A DNA stretch of 8,136 nucleotides from Candidatus Aminicenantota bacterium (GTDB lineage: Bacteria > Acidobacteriota > Aminicenantia > UBA2199), in the NCBI GenBank assembly GCA_030620255.1, contig JAUXFB010000043.1:1-8136 (forward strand), in the 5' to 3' direction. The position numbers and the translations under genes were made by a program. Of the stretch, positions 1-7,535 are shown in pieces; position 1 is the stretch's first letter, and each line of letters opens with the position of its first letter. The notes below the pieces were generated by a model. The model was not told the origin of the DNA and made no database searches. It saw nothing but the letters and a program-made list of their open reading frames with translations.

Positions 1-349
1 CCTTTATTCCCCCGCCCTTTTCTGCAATTTCTTGATAACTAACTCCTTGAAGTTTTAATCTAAATTCATCCTGCCTTGTACCAGCAAAAGAAAGATGGGT
101 GTGTGGATCAACAAATCCTGGAAACACCACAAAGTTTGAACCATCAATTACAATTGCATCATATGATAATTTACAACTCTTTTTAAAATCCTCTTCATAA
201 CCAATAAAGGCTATAATTTCTCCAATTGCACCTAGCCAAACTTTTCTTGAGACCTTTATTGAATTTAGCTCTGCTCCTCTAACAACACGATCATTATAAG
301 GATTGATCAATTCTTTAATGTTTTTAATTAATAGATCAATTTCAATCAT
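1..349 (-). CDS. hutI: Imidazolonepropionase, N-terminal part (cut by window edge)
   Basis: The product hydrolyses 4-imidazolone-5-propionate to N-formimidoyl-L-glutamate, the third step of histidine degradation, in the cytoplasm. The first 116 residues are visible of a family usually a little over 400 long. I translated them directly: a small N-terminal beta domain (about 1-75) is followed by [16 protein letters not shown], with the metal-ligand pair His83 and His85 of the amidohydrolase superfamily. Arg92 and Tyr105 sit where HutI binds substrate, and a GGGI motif lies at 112-115. The block DPHTHL-FAG-R--EF-L-L-G--Y-EI---GGGI is characteristic of HutI rather than of general amidohydrolases. 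The start is fixed: an in-frame stop lies at 365-367 and 349 is the only ATG after it. The ATG overlaps the ftsZ stop by four bases (ATGA). Only a weak purine-rich stretch precedes it, so translation is probably coupled to ftsZ. The rest of the gene lies beyond position 1. Confidence 0.9.
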   Translation of the reverse strand, partial: MIEIDLLIKNIKELINPYNDRVVRGAELNSIKVSRKVWLGAIGEIIAFIGYEEDFKKSCKLSYDAIVIDGSNFVVFPGFVDPHTHLSFAGTRQDEFRLKLQGVSYQEIAEKGGGIK

Positions 350-1629
350 TTTTTCTCTGTTATTTTAGGCCTTTGAAATGATGGCACATCAAGAATATCA
401 TCAAAATCTTCCGGATTTGGAGCCATGCTAGGTAAATTACTCTCATTCAAATAATCCCCTTCGATATTCGTTAAATCAACAGAGTCTTCTTTATGTTTAA
501 ATAAATATTGATTTTCTGTTTTAGTTCTTGAATAACTATTTTTCTTAGCAGTATCTTTATTTTTCGATAAGTAATTAGAAGAATAATCACTCTCAAATAA
601 GGTGTCAACATGAGGCTGATATTTTGTGTCAAATTTAGTGCTAAACTTTTTTGAAGTTTGTTTAAAACCAGTTACAATAACTGTCACTCTTAAAGCATCT
701 TTAAGACTCTCATCATCAACAATACCAAATTTTATTTTTGCTTTAGGAGAGCAATTTGATTTTATAATATCTGAAATAATTCCAATCTCTTTTATAGTTA
801 AGCTGGAAGAAGCTGTTATATTATAAAGTAAGCCTGTGGCTCCAGTTATAGAAACATTATCCAAAAGAGGTGATGTTAATGCTCTACGAGTTGCCTCCTC
901 AGACCTGTTTTCGCCTTTTGCTTCACCAGTTCCCATAAGAGTTAAACCCTTCTCACACATAGCAGCTCTTACATCTGCAAAATCAACATTTTGATATCCA
1001 GCATTATTAATAATGTCTGAAATTCCTTTCACTGCTCTAAGTAAGATTTCATCAACTTTTCTATATGCTTCTTTATACGGAATATCTGCATCTTCCAATT
1101 CAAAAAGTTTTTGATTTGGAATAACAATAACTGCATCAACACTTTCTGTTAGATTTGTTATACCATTAGTAGCAACATTCATTCGTATATCACCCTCAAA
1201 ATCGAATGGTTTAGTTACAACCGCTACTGTGAGAATTCCCATAGAAGAAGAATGATTTGCAATTACTTGAGAAGCCCCTGTACCAGTTCCTCCTCCCATA
1301 CCTGCTGTAATAAACACCATATTTGATCCTTCAAGAATATTGATTATTTGTTCGGTACTTTCAAGAGCAGCTTGCATCCCAATTTCAGCATCAGAGCCTG
1401 CACCAAGCCCTTTTGTTAGTTTCTCTCCAACCTGAAGGGTTAAAGCAGGTTGCTTCACATTTGAAAGATCCTGAATATCTGTATTTACTGCAACAAACTC
1501 AACACCTTTCAAGCCCTCTTCAATCATTCTATTTATTGCATTACCACCGGCTCCGCCAACCCCTATTACCTTTAGAATAGCTCCTTTCTTTCTATCTTCC
1601 GCATATGTTATTTTTATATCTTGTTTCAT
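346..1629 (-). CDS. ftsZ: Cell division protein FtsZ (tubulin-like GTPase)
   Basis: This is the Z-ring GTPase that organises septal wall synthesis at mid-cell; it is 427 residues long. The nucleotide-binding domain shows the T1 loop GVGGAGGNA (23-31), NTD (49-51), GLGAG (74-78) and the tubulin signature GGGTGTG (112-118). Glu145, Arg149 and Asp193 are in the expected nucleotide-contacting places. The T7 synergy loop NVDFADV (214-220) keeps the catalytic aspartates. The core ends near 322, followed by a Ser/Lys/Asn-rich linker of about 80 residues and a C-terminal peptide [10 protein letters not shown] (413-422) of the kind that binds FtsA. An in-frame ATG at 1653 would add 8 residues, but a consensus AGGAGG lies just before 1629 and none is well placed before 1653, so I chose 1629. 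Oddities: the helix after GTGTG reads [13 protein letters not shown], where AAPV is usual, and NITASSS replaces the usual NITGG. It follows ftsA by 8 bases and overlaps hutI by 4. Confidence 0.97.
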   Translation of the reverse strand: MKQDIKITYAEDRKKGAILKVIGVGGAGGNAINRMIEEGLKGVEFVAVNTDIQDLSNVKQPALTLQVGEKLTKGLGAGSDAEIGMQAALESTEQIINILEGSNMVFITAGMGGGTGTGASQVIANHSSSMGILTVAVVTKPFDFEGDIRMNVATNGITNLTESVDAVIVIPNQKLFELEDADIPYKEAYRKVDEILLRAVKGISDIINNAGYQNVDFADVRAAMCEKGLTLMGTGEAKGENRSEEATRRALTSPLLDNVSITGATGLLYNITASSSLTIKEIGIISDIIKSNCSPKAKIKFGIVDDESLKDALRVTVIVTGFKQTSKKFSTKFDTKYQPHVDTLFESDYSSNYLSKNKDTAKKNSYSRTKTENQYLFKHKEDSVDLTNIEGDYLNESNLPSMAPNPEDFDDILDVPSFQRPKITEKK

Positions 1630-1633
1630 GTTA

Positions 1634-1639
1634 CCTCCT
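1634..1639 (-). promoter_or_regulatory. Ribosome binding site of ftsZ, overlapping the ftsA stop
   Basis: A consensus AGGAGG ends 4 bases before the ATG at 1629. The TAG stop of ftsA (1638-1640) overlaps its first two bases. It decides the ftsZ start in favour of 1629 over the ATG at 1653. Inference: ribosomes ending on ftsA arrive on the ftsZ initiation site, and the strong match suits a protein needed in much larger amounts than FtsA. Confidence 0.85.
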
Positions 1640-2858
1640 AAAAGCCAAGCCATTTTTTAAATTTAATAATTAATCCTTCAGGCTTGTTTTTTATTACTCC
1701 TTTATTTTTCATATCTAAAAGCCCACATTTCAAAAGGCCAACAGAAGAAGCAAAATCAGGACTACTTACTTTGTCAATTAATCCCCCTAGTCCAAATGAA
1801 GTTCCCACTCGAATCGGAACAGAGAAAATTTCGTCAGCAACTTCAAGTATTCCATCAAGTGAAGCAGAACCTCCAGTAAGTACAATACCTGCATTAATTT
1901 TATGTTCAAGTGCATTATTCACCAATTCCATTTTAATCATTTCAAATATCTCTTCTGCTCTAGGTCTCAAAATATCCGAAAGTAGAGAAACCGATATCAT
2001 CCTCTTTTTCTTACCTCCCACACTTGGGATTTCAATGTTCTGATTCTGCCAATTAGGATCAATGCAACACCCGTATCTTCGTTTTATGATTTCTGCTTTA
2101 TCAATTGGCGTCCTTATTCCAATAGCCAGATCATTTGTGAAATTATAACCACCAACAGGGAATGTTTTAGCATAACTTAATGCTCCCTTTTCAAAAACAG
2201 AAAAATCCGTTGTTCCACCACCAATATCTATCAAGGCAACTCCAAGCTCTCTCTCATCAGGAGTCAATACAGCTTCAGCAGTAGCAATATGAGATAAAAT
2301 TATCTTAATTACATCTATTTTAGCCTTTTTTAAACAAATTAAAAGATTTTTAATAGAAGCCTTTGTAGATGTTACAACCACAACATTAACGTCAAGCTTG
2401 TTGCCAACCATACCAATTGGATTCTTAATATCTTCTTGAGAATCAACAAAGAATTCCTGGGTCAAAACATGCAATGTTTCTCTATCTTGAGGTAATAACA
2501 TACCACTTCCATGTGTTACTGCCCTTTCAACATCATCTGTTGTGATTTCTCCATTCCTTCCTGAAACATTAACACTTCCCTTACCGCATCTTGTTTCAAT
2601 ATTACTTCCAGATATATTAACATAGGAAGATTCAATCTCAAGACCTGCTGTTAGCTCAGCTTCTTTTACAGATTTTTTAATATCTTCAACAGTTGTGTTC
2701 ATATCAACTATTACACCCTTTCTTATTCCATGTGAATCAGCTAATCCATAACCAATAATCTCAAGTTCATCTTTCCCATCTTCATTTTTTACCTGGCCTA
2801 TAACTGTACATATCTTTTTACTACCAACATCTATACCAACAAGACAATTATTTTTCAT
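1638..2858 (-). CDS. ftsA: Cell division protein FtsA (actin-like membrane tether of FtsZ)
   Basis: FtsA is an actin-fold ATPase that anchors FtsZ filaments to the inner membrane and helps activate septal synthesis. At 406 residues it is close to the usual 400-420. The phosphate-1 motif is GIDVGSKK (8-15). The FtsA-specific 1C (SHS2) region spans about 83-160. Phosphate-2 is LIDIGGGTTDFSVF (209-222). An adenosine-type motif VLTGGSASLDGI lies at 326-337. The last residues, IIKFKKWLGF (397-406), form the basic amphipathic helix that inserts in the membrane, matching the family's Trp-Leu-x-Phe ending. The 1C region separates it from MreB and DnaK. Its start is one base after the ftsQ stop, with an AGGAGG 12 bases upstream. 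Its stop lies inside the ftsZ ribosome binding site, so ftsQ, ftsA and ftsZ are almost surely co-transcribed. All expected motifs are intact. Confidence 0.97.
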   Translation of the reverse strand: MKNNCLVGIDVGSKKICTVIGQVKNEDGKDELEIIGYGLADSHGIRKGVIVDMNTTVEDIKKSVKEAELTAGLEIESSYVNISGSNIETRCGKGSVNVSGRNGEITTDDVERAVTHGSGMLLPQDRETLHVLTQEFFVDSQEDIKNPIGMVGNKLDVNVVVVTSTKASIKNLLICLKKAKIDVIKIILSHIATAEAVLTPDERELGVALIDIGGGTTDFSVFEKGALSYAKTFPVGGYNFTNDLAIGIRTPIDKAEIIKRRYGCCIDPNWQNQNIEIPSVGGKKKRMISVSLLSDILRPRAEEIFEMIKMELVNNALEHKINAGIVLTGGSASLDGILEVADEIFSVPIRVGTSFGLGGLIDKVSSPDFASSVGLLKCGLLDMKNKGVIKNKPEGLIIKFKKWLGF

Positions 2859-2859
2859 C

Positions 2860-3657
2860 TTAATTAATTACCTCCTCATCATATTCAAAATAAATCCTAT
2901 CTTTAAATCTAAGGTCAACATATTTGATTTTATTTTTTTTCAAAGGAATGATCTTTTTTAACCTCAAAAAATAATTTATCTTTTTAATATAATCTTTTTC
3001 ACCAGGGTAAAAAATTTCATTTATACGCTTGAGTTTTAATTTAACTCCATAAGGTTTTACAAAACTTATATAATCAACTAAATCTCGAATTTCAGTTAAT
3101 TCATGGAGATACGAATAGATCTTTTCAAACTCTTCTTTTTTTAAATCTTTAATGGTTATTAAACCATTCTGTTTTTCTGATTTTCTATATAAGACAATAC
3201 CATTTCTATCAATTATATTATATTCTCCTTTTGACTTAAACTGGAAAATCGGTTCCCTTAACAAAAATTTTATCATAATTGTTGATGGTAGAACACGAGT
3301 TAGAGAAACATCCTTAACTATCTTAAATTTTAACAGTTCTTTTCTTAAATCAGTAAAATTCACCATTAAAATATTTCCATTATAATTTTTCAATATCTTT
3401 TTTAAGTTCTTAAATTCAATTTTAGAACTATTTACTAACTTAAAAGATTTCACATTTAACTTCTCCCAACTCAAAATAAATTGAGATGCTTTTAATGCTG
3501 AAAACCCTATAAAAAATAATAAAACAATTACAAAGAATAAATGAATTCCCTTGAATTTTATTGTTTTAATCTTCTTTTTTCTATTTAAAGTTCTGTTATT
3601 ATATCTTCTCAAAAATTCTGTTTCTCCTTTCAAACCAATACTGGCAACTCCCCTCAT
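2860..3657 (-). CDS. ftsQ: Cell division protein FtsQ (divisome adaptor with POTRA domain)
   Basis: FtsQ is a bitopic inner-membrane protein that links early cytoplasmic division proteins to the FtsL/FtsB and FtsW/FtsI module. It has 265 residues, typical for the family. A basic cytoplasmic tail (1-37, rich in Lys and Arg) precedes one membrane segment (about 38-57). The POTRA domain follows at about 66-136, starting VKSFKLVNSSKI and ending in the characteristic VLPSTIMIKFLLREP (122-136). An FtsQ-type beta domain runs from about 140, with the IIDRNGIVLYR strand pair typical of the family. Sequence conservation in this family is low, so the call rests on architecture, the LPSTI-REP motif and position between murC and ftsA. 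The ATG overlaps the murC stop (ATGA), and AAGGAG stands 8 bases upstream. The protein is unusually rich in Lys, Ile and Phe, as expected in an AT-rich genome. Confidence 0.93.
   Translation of the reverse strand: MRGVASIGLKGETEFLRRYNNRTLNRKKKIKTIKFKGIHLFFVIVLLFFIGFSALKASQFILSWEKLNVKSFKLVNSSKIEFKNLKKILKNYNGNILMVNFTDLRKELLKFKIVKDVSLTRVLPSTIMIKFLLREPIFQFKSKGEYNIIDRNGIVLYRKSEKQNGLITIKDLKKEEFEKIYSYLHELTEIRDLVDYISFVKPYGVKLKLKRINEIFYPGEKDYIKKINYFLRLKKIIPLKKNKIKYVDLRFKDRIYFEYDEEVIN
2871..2876 (-). promoter_or_regulatory. Ribosome binding site of ftsA
   Basis: A consensus AGGAGG lies inside the last codons of ftsQ, 12 bases before the ftsA ATG at 2858. The spacing is longer than the usual 5-9 bases, which could lower FtsA output relative to FtsZ; that effect is inference. 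No other in-frame ATG competes nearby. Confidence 0.65.
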
Positions 3658-5039
3658 CTATCATTCTCCTTCATAATCTTAGCAAACTGATGAGCTATAT
3701 CTGTTAGATCTCCAGCAGACAAAAATATAACAGCATCTCCCTTTTTCACTTCCCCCTTCAAATAATCAATTATAACTTTAAAATCTTCAATATATACTAC
3801 ATCTTTAAACCCGGAACCTTTGATTTTTTCAGCTAAAACCTCTCCACTAACATGGTCAATTTCCTTTTGGTTAGCAGCATACAATTTTGCAATTACTAAT
3901 TTATCAACACCAACAAATGAAGTAACAAATTCATCCATTAAAATTTCTAATCTTGTAAATCTGTGTGGTTGAAAAATAGCAATAACTCGTTTAAAATCTC
4001 CATTTCTTATAGTTTCAATTGTTACTTTTATTTCAGTCGGATGATGTGCATAATCATCTATAACAACATAGTCCTTATTATAAAGTAACACCTGGAAACG
4101 TCTTTCAGGTAAATAAAATCTCTTTAAACCTTGTTTTATTAAAGAAACATCAACGTCAATCTCAATAGACGCTGCTATAGATGCCAGTGCATTAAACACA
4201 TTGTGAAATCCACCTATATTTAATTCAACCCTTCCATAATTTTTATTTTTAATTGTTAAATCAAAACTAACTTCAAAAGCTGAGCCTTTAATTTTTTCAG
4301 CTTTTACAATTGATTCTTTTGATAAACCAAATGTTATAACTCTCCTATTTAAAAATGGGATCATTTTTCTTGAATTTTTACATTCAAGATTTAAAACAAC
4401 TGAACCATAAAAAGGAACTCTATTACCAAATTTTATAAATGACTCTATTAAATTCTCCTGAGTCCCATAATAATCAAGGTGGTCATCCTCAATATTTGTT
4501 ATTACAGAAATGGTTGGGAATAAACTTAAAAAACTACCATCTGATTCATCAGCTTCAGCAACAAGATAATCTGATTTCCCTAATTTTGCTCCACTTTCCT
4601 CAACATTCAATCTTCCACCAACAACAAATGTGGGATCTTTTTTTGCTTCATTAAGTATACATGCAATCATAGAGGTTGTAGTTGTTTTTCCATGAGTACC
4701 AGCAATTGCAATTGAAAATTTCATTCTCATTAACTCAGCAAGCATTTCAGCTCGTGGTATAACAGGAATTTTTCTTTTTAAAGCCTCTTGAACTTCAACA
4801 TTATCTTTCCTAATTGCACTTGAAAAAACAAGCGTTTCAATATTCTGTATGTTATTTTTATTATGACCAAGGTAAATATTTACTCCCATTTTTTTCAATC
4901 TTTTCACATTATCATTCTCTGCAATATCAGAACCAGATATAAAAAAGCCCATATTATGCAATACCTCTGCAATACCGGCCATACCTTCGCCACCTATTCC
5001 AGTAAAATAAATTCTCTTAACTCTACTATATTCAATCAT
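3654..5039 (-). CDS. murC: UDP-N-acetylmuramate--L-alanine ligase MurC
   Basis: MurC adds L-alanine to UDP-MurNAc with ATP, the first amino acid step of the peptidoglycan stem peptide, in the cytoplasm. At 461 residues it has the normal length. The N-terminal UDP-binding domain begins YFTGIGGEGMAGIAEVL (11-27), close to the MurC consensus HFIGIGGxGMSGIA, with SGSD at 35-38. The ATP-binding domain has the P-loop GTHGKTTTT (114-122), DESDGSF (164-170) and NIEDDHLDYYG (182-192), then GGFHNVFNALA (276-286). The C-terminal ligase domain carries DDYAHHPTEI (328-337) and IFQPHRFTRL (355-364), both MurC hallmarks. GTHGKT and DDYAHHPTEI point to MurC; the related Mpl ligase has a similar plan but is less likely beside ftsW and ftsQ. 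The start overlaps the end of ftsW by 8 bases and its stop overlaps ftsQ by 4. The ribosome binding site is weak (GGTG), which suggests coupling to ftsW. In most dcw clusters murG would sit between ftsW and murC. Confidence 0.96.
   Translation of the reverse strand: MIEYSRVKRIYFTGIGGEGMAGIAEVLHNMGFFISGSDIAENDNVKRLKKMGVNIYLGHNKNNIQNIETLVFSSAIRKDNVEVQEALKRKIPVIPRAEMLAELMRMKFSIAIAGTHGKTTTTSMIACILNEAKKDPTFVVGGRLNVEESGAKLGKSDYLVAEADESDGSFLSLFPTISVITNIEDDHLDYYGTQENLIESFIKFGNRVPFYGSVVLNLECKNSRKMIPFLNRRVITFGLSKESIVKAEKIKGSAFEVSFDLTIKNKNYGRVELNIGGFHNVFNALASIAASIEIDVDVSLIKQGLKRFYLPERRFQVLLYNKDYVVIDDYAHHPTEIKVTIETIRNGDFKRVIAIFQPHRFTRLEILMDEFVTSFVGVDKLVIAKLYAANQKEIDHVSGEVLAEKIKGSGFKDVVYIEDFKVIIDYLKGEVKKGDAVIFLSAGDLTDIAHQFAKIMKENDR
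3666..3671 (-). promoter_or_regulatory. Ribosome binding site of ftsQ
   Basis: AAGGAG lies 8 bases before the ftsQ ATG at 3657, inside the last codons of murC. This good match supports the ATG at 3657, whose ATGA overlaps the murC stop. Confidence 0.75.
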
Positions 5040-6138
5040 TTAAAAGCACCATTTTGCGATGTTTTGAAATATTTACAATAATTCCTGAAATAATAAGTGT
5101 TGCAATCAAAGAGCTTCCGCCTATTGATATAAATGGAAGTGGGAACCCCTTTGCAGGAAAAATTACAATAGCTACTGAAATATGCAACATTGCTTGAAAA
5201 ACAACCAAAAAAGTTAGCCCTATAACGAGTAAATAAGTATGCTTATTACCTGAAAGTTTTGCAATATTTATTCCCCTAACAAAAAACAAGGAAAATAATG
5301 AAACTACCAACAAAGCCCCAATTAAACCAGCCTCTTCAGCTATAATTGAAAAAATAAAGTCAGAATAAGCATAAGGTAAAAAATATAATTTTTGAGTAGA
5401 ATTGCCAAGACCTTGACCAAAAATCCCACCGCAACCAATTGCATATAACGAATGAATTGGTTGGAAATTTAGTGTAGATTGGTATTTTTCAGGACTTAAA
5501 AAAGCTAAGATTCTACTCATCCTCTCAGGGCTTAGTTTTATAATCATATAAATAAATGGAACCAATAATAGAGATCCATATATAAAATATTTTACTTTTA
5601 ACCCTGAAACAAATAATATAGCTATAGTTACTGCTAATATCAAGAAGAAATTCCCATAGTCAGGTTCTTTTAACATTAAAAGTTCAACTATAAAAAAGGG
5701 TATCAACAAAAAGAACATTTTTTTGAAATTATTCACATTTGTACCTTTTCTTCCAAAAATATACGAGAGATACAATACAATTGATATTTTTGCAAACTCT
5801 GAGGGTTGAATTGAAAAACCATAAAATCTAATCCATCTATAACTGTTATTTATCTTCCCAGAGAAAAAAACCATTACAAGTCCCACTATAGATAAAAATA
5901 GTACTAAAGAGATAAATTTCATATCCAGATATATCGGATGTTTTAAAAATGAAATAAAAAGGAAAATTATTAACCCAAGACACAACCACATTAATTGTCT
6001 TTTTAAAAAATAAAAGCTATCATCATATTTTGCCTTTGCCAACAACATTGTTGAGTTGTAAGCCATAATCAAACCAATTAATAATAAAAGGATAATTACA
6101 GAGATTAAAAATTTATCAACTCCTATATTTTTAACCAT
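5032..6138 (-). CDS. ftsW: Peptidoglycan glycosyltransferase FtsW (SEDS family)
   Basis: FtsW is the polytopic inner-membrane enzyme that polymerises lipid II into septal glycan strands with its partner FtsI. It has 368 residues and about ten hydrophobic segments (first about 9-27, last about 339-356). Family motifs are NSYRWIRFYGFSIQPSEFAK (98-117, consensus RRWI-QPSEFAK), LKEPDYGN (156-163), and QPIHSLYAIGCGGIFGQGLG (226-245). Next comes LPYAYSDFIFSIIAEE (254-269), where Asp260 matches the SEDS catalytic aspartate, and then FPLPFISIGGSSL (332-344). Placement between murD and murC favours FtsW over the paralogue RodA. Unusual: the last motif region reads LHISVAIVIFPAKG where a conserved Asn and PTKG are usual, and SIGGSS replaces SYGGSS. 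The ATG overlaps the murD stop by 8 bases, with AGGGTG at 6143-6148 as ribosome binding site. The C-terminal tail after the last segment is short. Confidence 0.94.
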   Translation of the reverse strand: MVKNIGVDKFLISVIILLLLIGLIMAYNSTMLLAKAKYDDSFYFLKRQLMWLCLGLIIFLFISFLKHPIYLDMKFISLVLFLSIVGLVMVFFSGKINNSYRWIRFYGFSIQPSEFAKISIVLYLSYIFGRKGTNVNNFKKMFFLLIPFFIVELLMLKEPDYGNFFLILAVTIAILFVSGLKVKYFIYGSLLLVPFIYMIIKLSPERMSRILAFLSPEKYQSTLNFQPIHSLYAIGCGGIFGQGLGNSTQKLYFLPYAYSDFIFSIIAEEAGLIGALLVVSLFSLFFVRGINIAKLSGNKHTYLLVIGLTFLVVFQAMLHISVAIVIFPAKGFPLPFISIGGSSLIATLIISGIIVNISKHRKMVLLND

Positions 6139-7498
6139 TTTTCACCCTATTTCTTAACAAATTTACCTCTTTTTTGAAAATCTCTCCTCTATGTTCAAAA
6201 TCCTTAAACATATCAAAACTTGCACATCCGGGTGCAAGAAGAATCTTTCCTCCATTTTGTTTCAACAAGTCATAGCCTCTATTAACAGCTTCATTTAAAT
6301 CTTTAACAAAATTTAACCTTTCTCTAATATTTATCAATTGATTATAAATTGTATGTGCAGCACTACCAATAAGAAAAACTTTACAAACTCTTTGTTTGAT
6401 TGAACTTTCTAGTAATTTAAAATCACCCCCCTTATCTTTGTTTCCTAAAATTAGGATCATATTTTCATCAATACTATTTATTGATTTCAAAGTTGCATCA
6501 ACATTAGTTGCTTTTGAATCATTAATAAACTCAACCTTTCCAATTTTCCCTAAAGACTCCATGCGATGAGGAAGACCTTTAAAACCATTAATACTCTCTT
6601 GAATATTTCCAGGTTCTATTCCCATTATTCTTGCAGCAATAACAGAGCTTAGAATATTTTCAAGATTATGAATACCTTTTAATGGGACTCTATCCAGAGA
6701 AACTCTATCTTCTTTACTCATAAAATCCAGATGTATACAATTATCTCTAACAAATGCTCCATCCTCTAATACTTCTTTGATAGAAAAGAATACTCTCTTT
6801 GCTTCATATGATCTATATCTATAATTCCTGATCAAATTATCATTATAATTCAAAATCATATAATCACTTTTTTTTTGGTTTTTAAAAATATTCAATTTTG
6901 TAGAAAAATAATCTTCCAAAGAAGAATATCTATTAAGATGATCTGGCGTAACATTTAACAATATAGCTATATATGGTCTAAAATCAATAATCTCTTCAAG
7001 TTGGTAACTGGAAACCTCTAATACAACAACAGAATCGCTTGAAATATCATTAACTTGAGATATAAATGGAATTCCAATATTACCTGCAATGATACTTTTT
7101 ACTCCATTATTCTTCAAAATATGATGGATTAAACTAACTGTTGTTGATTTACCATTAGTTCCTGTAACAGCAATTATCTTTGAATTAATAAATGTTGAAG
7201 CAAATTCAATTTCAGAAACAACATCAACACTTTTCCGAATCTTATTAAATCTTTTTGTTCTTGCATTAATCCCCGGACTCAATATTATTAAATCCATACA
7301 CTCAAGTTTTGAAAAATCATTCTCTTTTATTAAAAAGTTCACTCCATTTTTTCTATAATTTTCTTTTATTTCAATCTCATTTATTGTTTCATCATTGTAT
7401 AAAAAAATATTTTCAAAAAGTTTCTTTTCAAGTAAAAAATCAAGCAAAGCTTTACCAGTCCTGCCAAAACCAACAACTCCAACCCTTTCATTATTCAT
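6131..7498 (-). CDS. murD: UDP-N-acetylmuramoylalanine--D-glutamate ligase MurD
   Basis: MurD attaches D-glutamate to UDP-MurNAc-L-Ala using ATP in the cytoplasm. It has 455 residues, slightly longer than the usual 440-450. Domain 1 begins VGVVGFGRTGKALLDFL (6-22) with LSPGI at 73-77. Domain 2 has the P-loop GTNGKSTT (113-120), GNIGIPF (139-145), LEVSSYQLE (160-168) and NVTPDHLNRY (182-191). Lys201 in the KLNIF segment matches the carbamylated lysine of the family, and GIHNLEN lies at 275-281. Domain 3 shows GLPHRME (308-314), DSKATNVDAT (327-336), LGNKDKGGDF (351-360) and SFDMFKDFEHRG (427-438). These last motifs are diagnostic of MurD among Mur ligases. The start is fixed by a TAG stop directly before the ATG in the same frame and by GGAG 8 bases upstream. 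A run of nine adenines (6868-6876 on the plus strand reads as T) falls in codons 207-211 without breaking the frame. All catalytic motifs are intact. Confidence 0.97.
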   Translation of the reverse strand: MNNERVGVVGFGRTGKALLDFLLEKKLFENIFLYNDETINEIEIKENYRKNGVNFLIKENDFSKLECMDLIILSPGINARTKRFNKIRKSVDVVSEIEFASTFINSKIIAVTGTNGKSTTVSLIHHILKNNGVKSIIAGNIGIPFISQVNDISSDSVVVLEVSSYQLEEIIDFRPYIAILLNVTPDHLNRYSSLEDYFSTKLNIFKNQKKSDYMILNYNDNLIRNYRYRSYEAKRVFFSIKEVLEDGAFVRDNCIHLDFMSKEDRVSLDRVPLKGIHNLENILSSVIAARIMGIEPGNIQESINGFKGLPHRMESLGKIGKVEFINDSKATNVDATLKSINSIDENMILILGNKDKGGDFKLLESSIKQRVCKVFLIGSAAHTIYNQLINIRERLNFVKDLNEAVNRGYDLLKQNGGKILLAPGCASFDMFKDFEHRGEIFKKEVNLLRNRVKNG

Positions 7499-7506
7499 CT
7501 AACTTT

Positions 7507-7510
7507 CTCC
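7507..7510 (-). promoter_or_regulatory. Ribosome binding site of murD
   Basis: GGAG stands 8 bases before the murD ATG at 7498, a standard spacing. With the in-frame TAG just before the ATG it fixes the start of murD. Confidence 0.65.
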
Positions 7511-7529
7511 ATGAGCTTTTGCGATTACA

Positions 7530-7535
7530 ATTATA
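7530..7535 (-). promoter_or_regulatory. Possible -10 element of an internal promoter for murD onward
   Basis: The gap between murE and murD holds a perfect TATAAT on the minus strand. Transcription starting about 7 bases later would give a leader of roughly 25 bases containing the murD ribosome binding site. No convincing TTGACA-like -35 box lies 16-18 bases upstream; that region is only A/T-rich. A TG lies two bases before the hexamer, one base out of place for an extended -10. In DNA this AT-rich such a hexamer can occur by chance, so this is only a candidate. Confidence 0.25.

Noticed and set aside
626..826. Plus-strand open frames of 66-119 codons here and at 1684-2043, 3152-3385, 4439-4654, 4863-5081, 7309-7548 and 7641-7853
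   Set aside because: All lie opposite well-identified conserved genes, show no recognisable domains and have the composition expected of antisense shadows in AT-rich DNA.
1630..1653. Longer ftsZ start at the ATG at 1653, adding 8 residues
   Set aside because: It would begin inside ftsA with no ribosome binding site at proper distance, and the consensus AGGAGG would then be internal. The extra residues are simply the translated ribosome binding region.
6868..6876. Run of nine A (minus strand) in murD, and a run of eight in ftsQ at 2933-2940, as frameshift or slippage sites
   Set aside because: Both genes are in frame and full length across the runs, and such tracts are expected for Lys-rich coding in this base composition.
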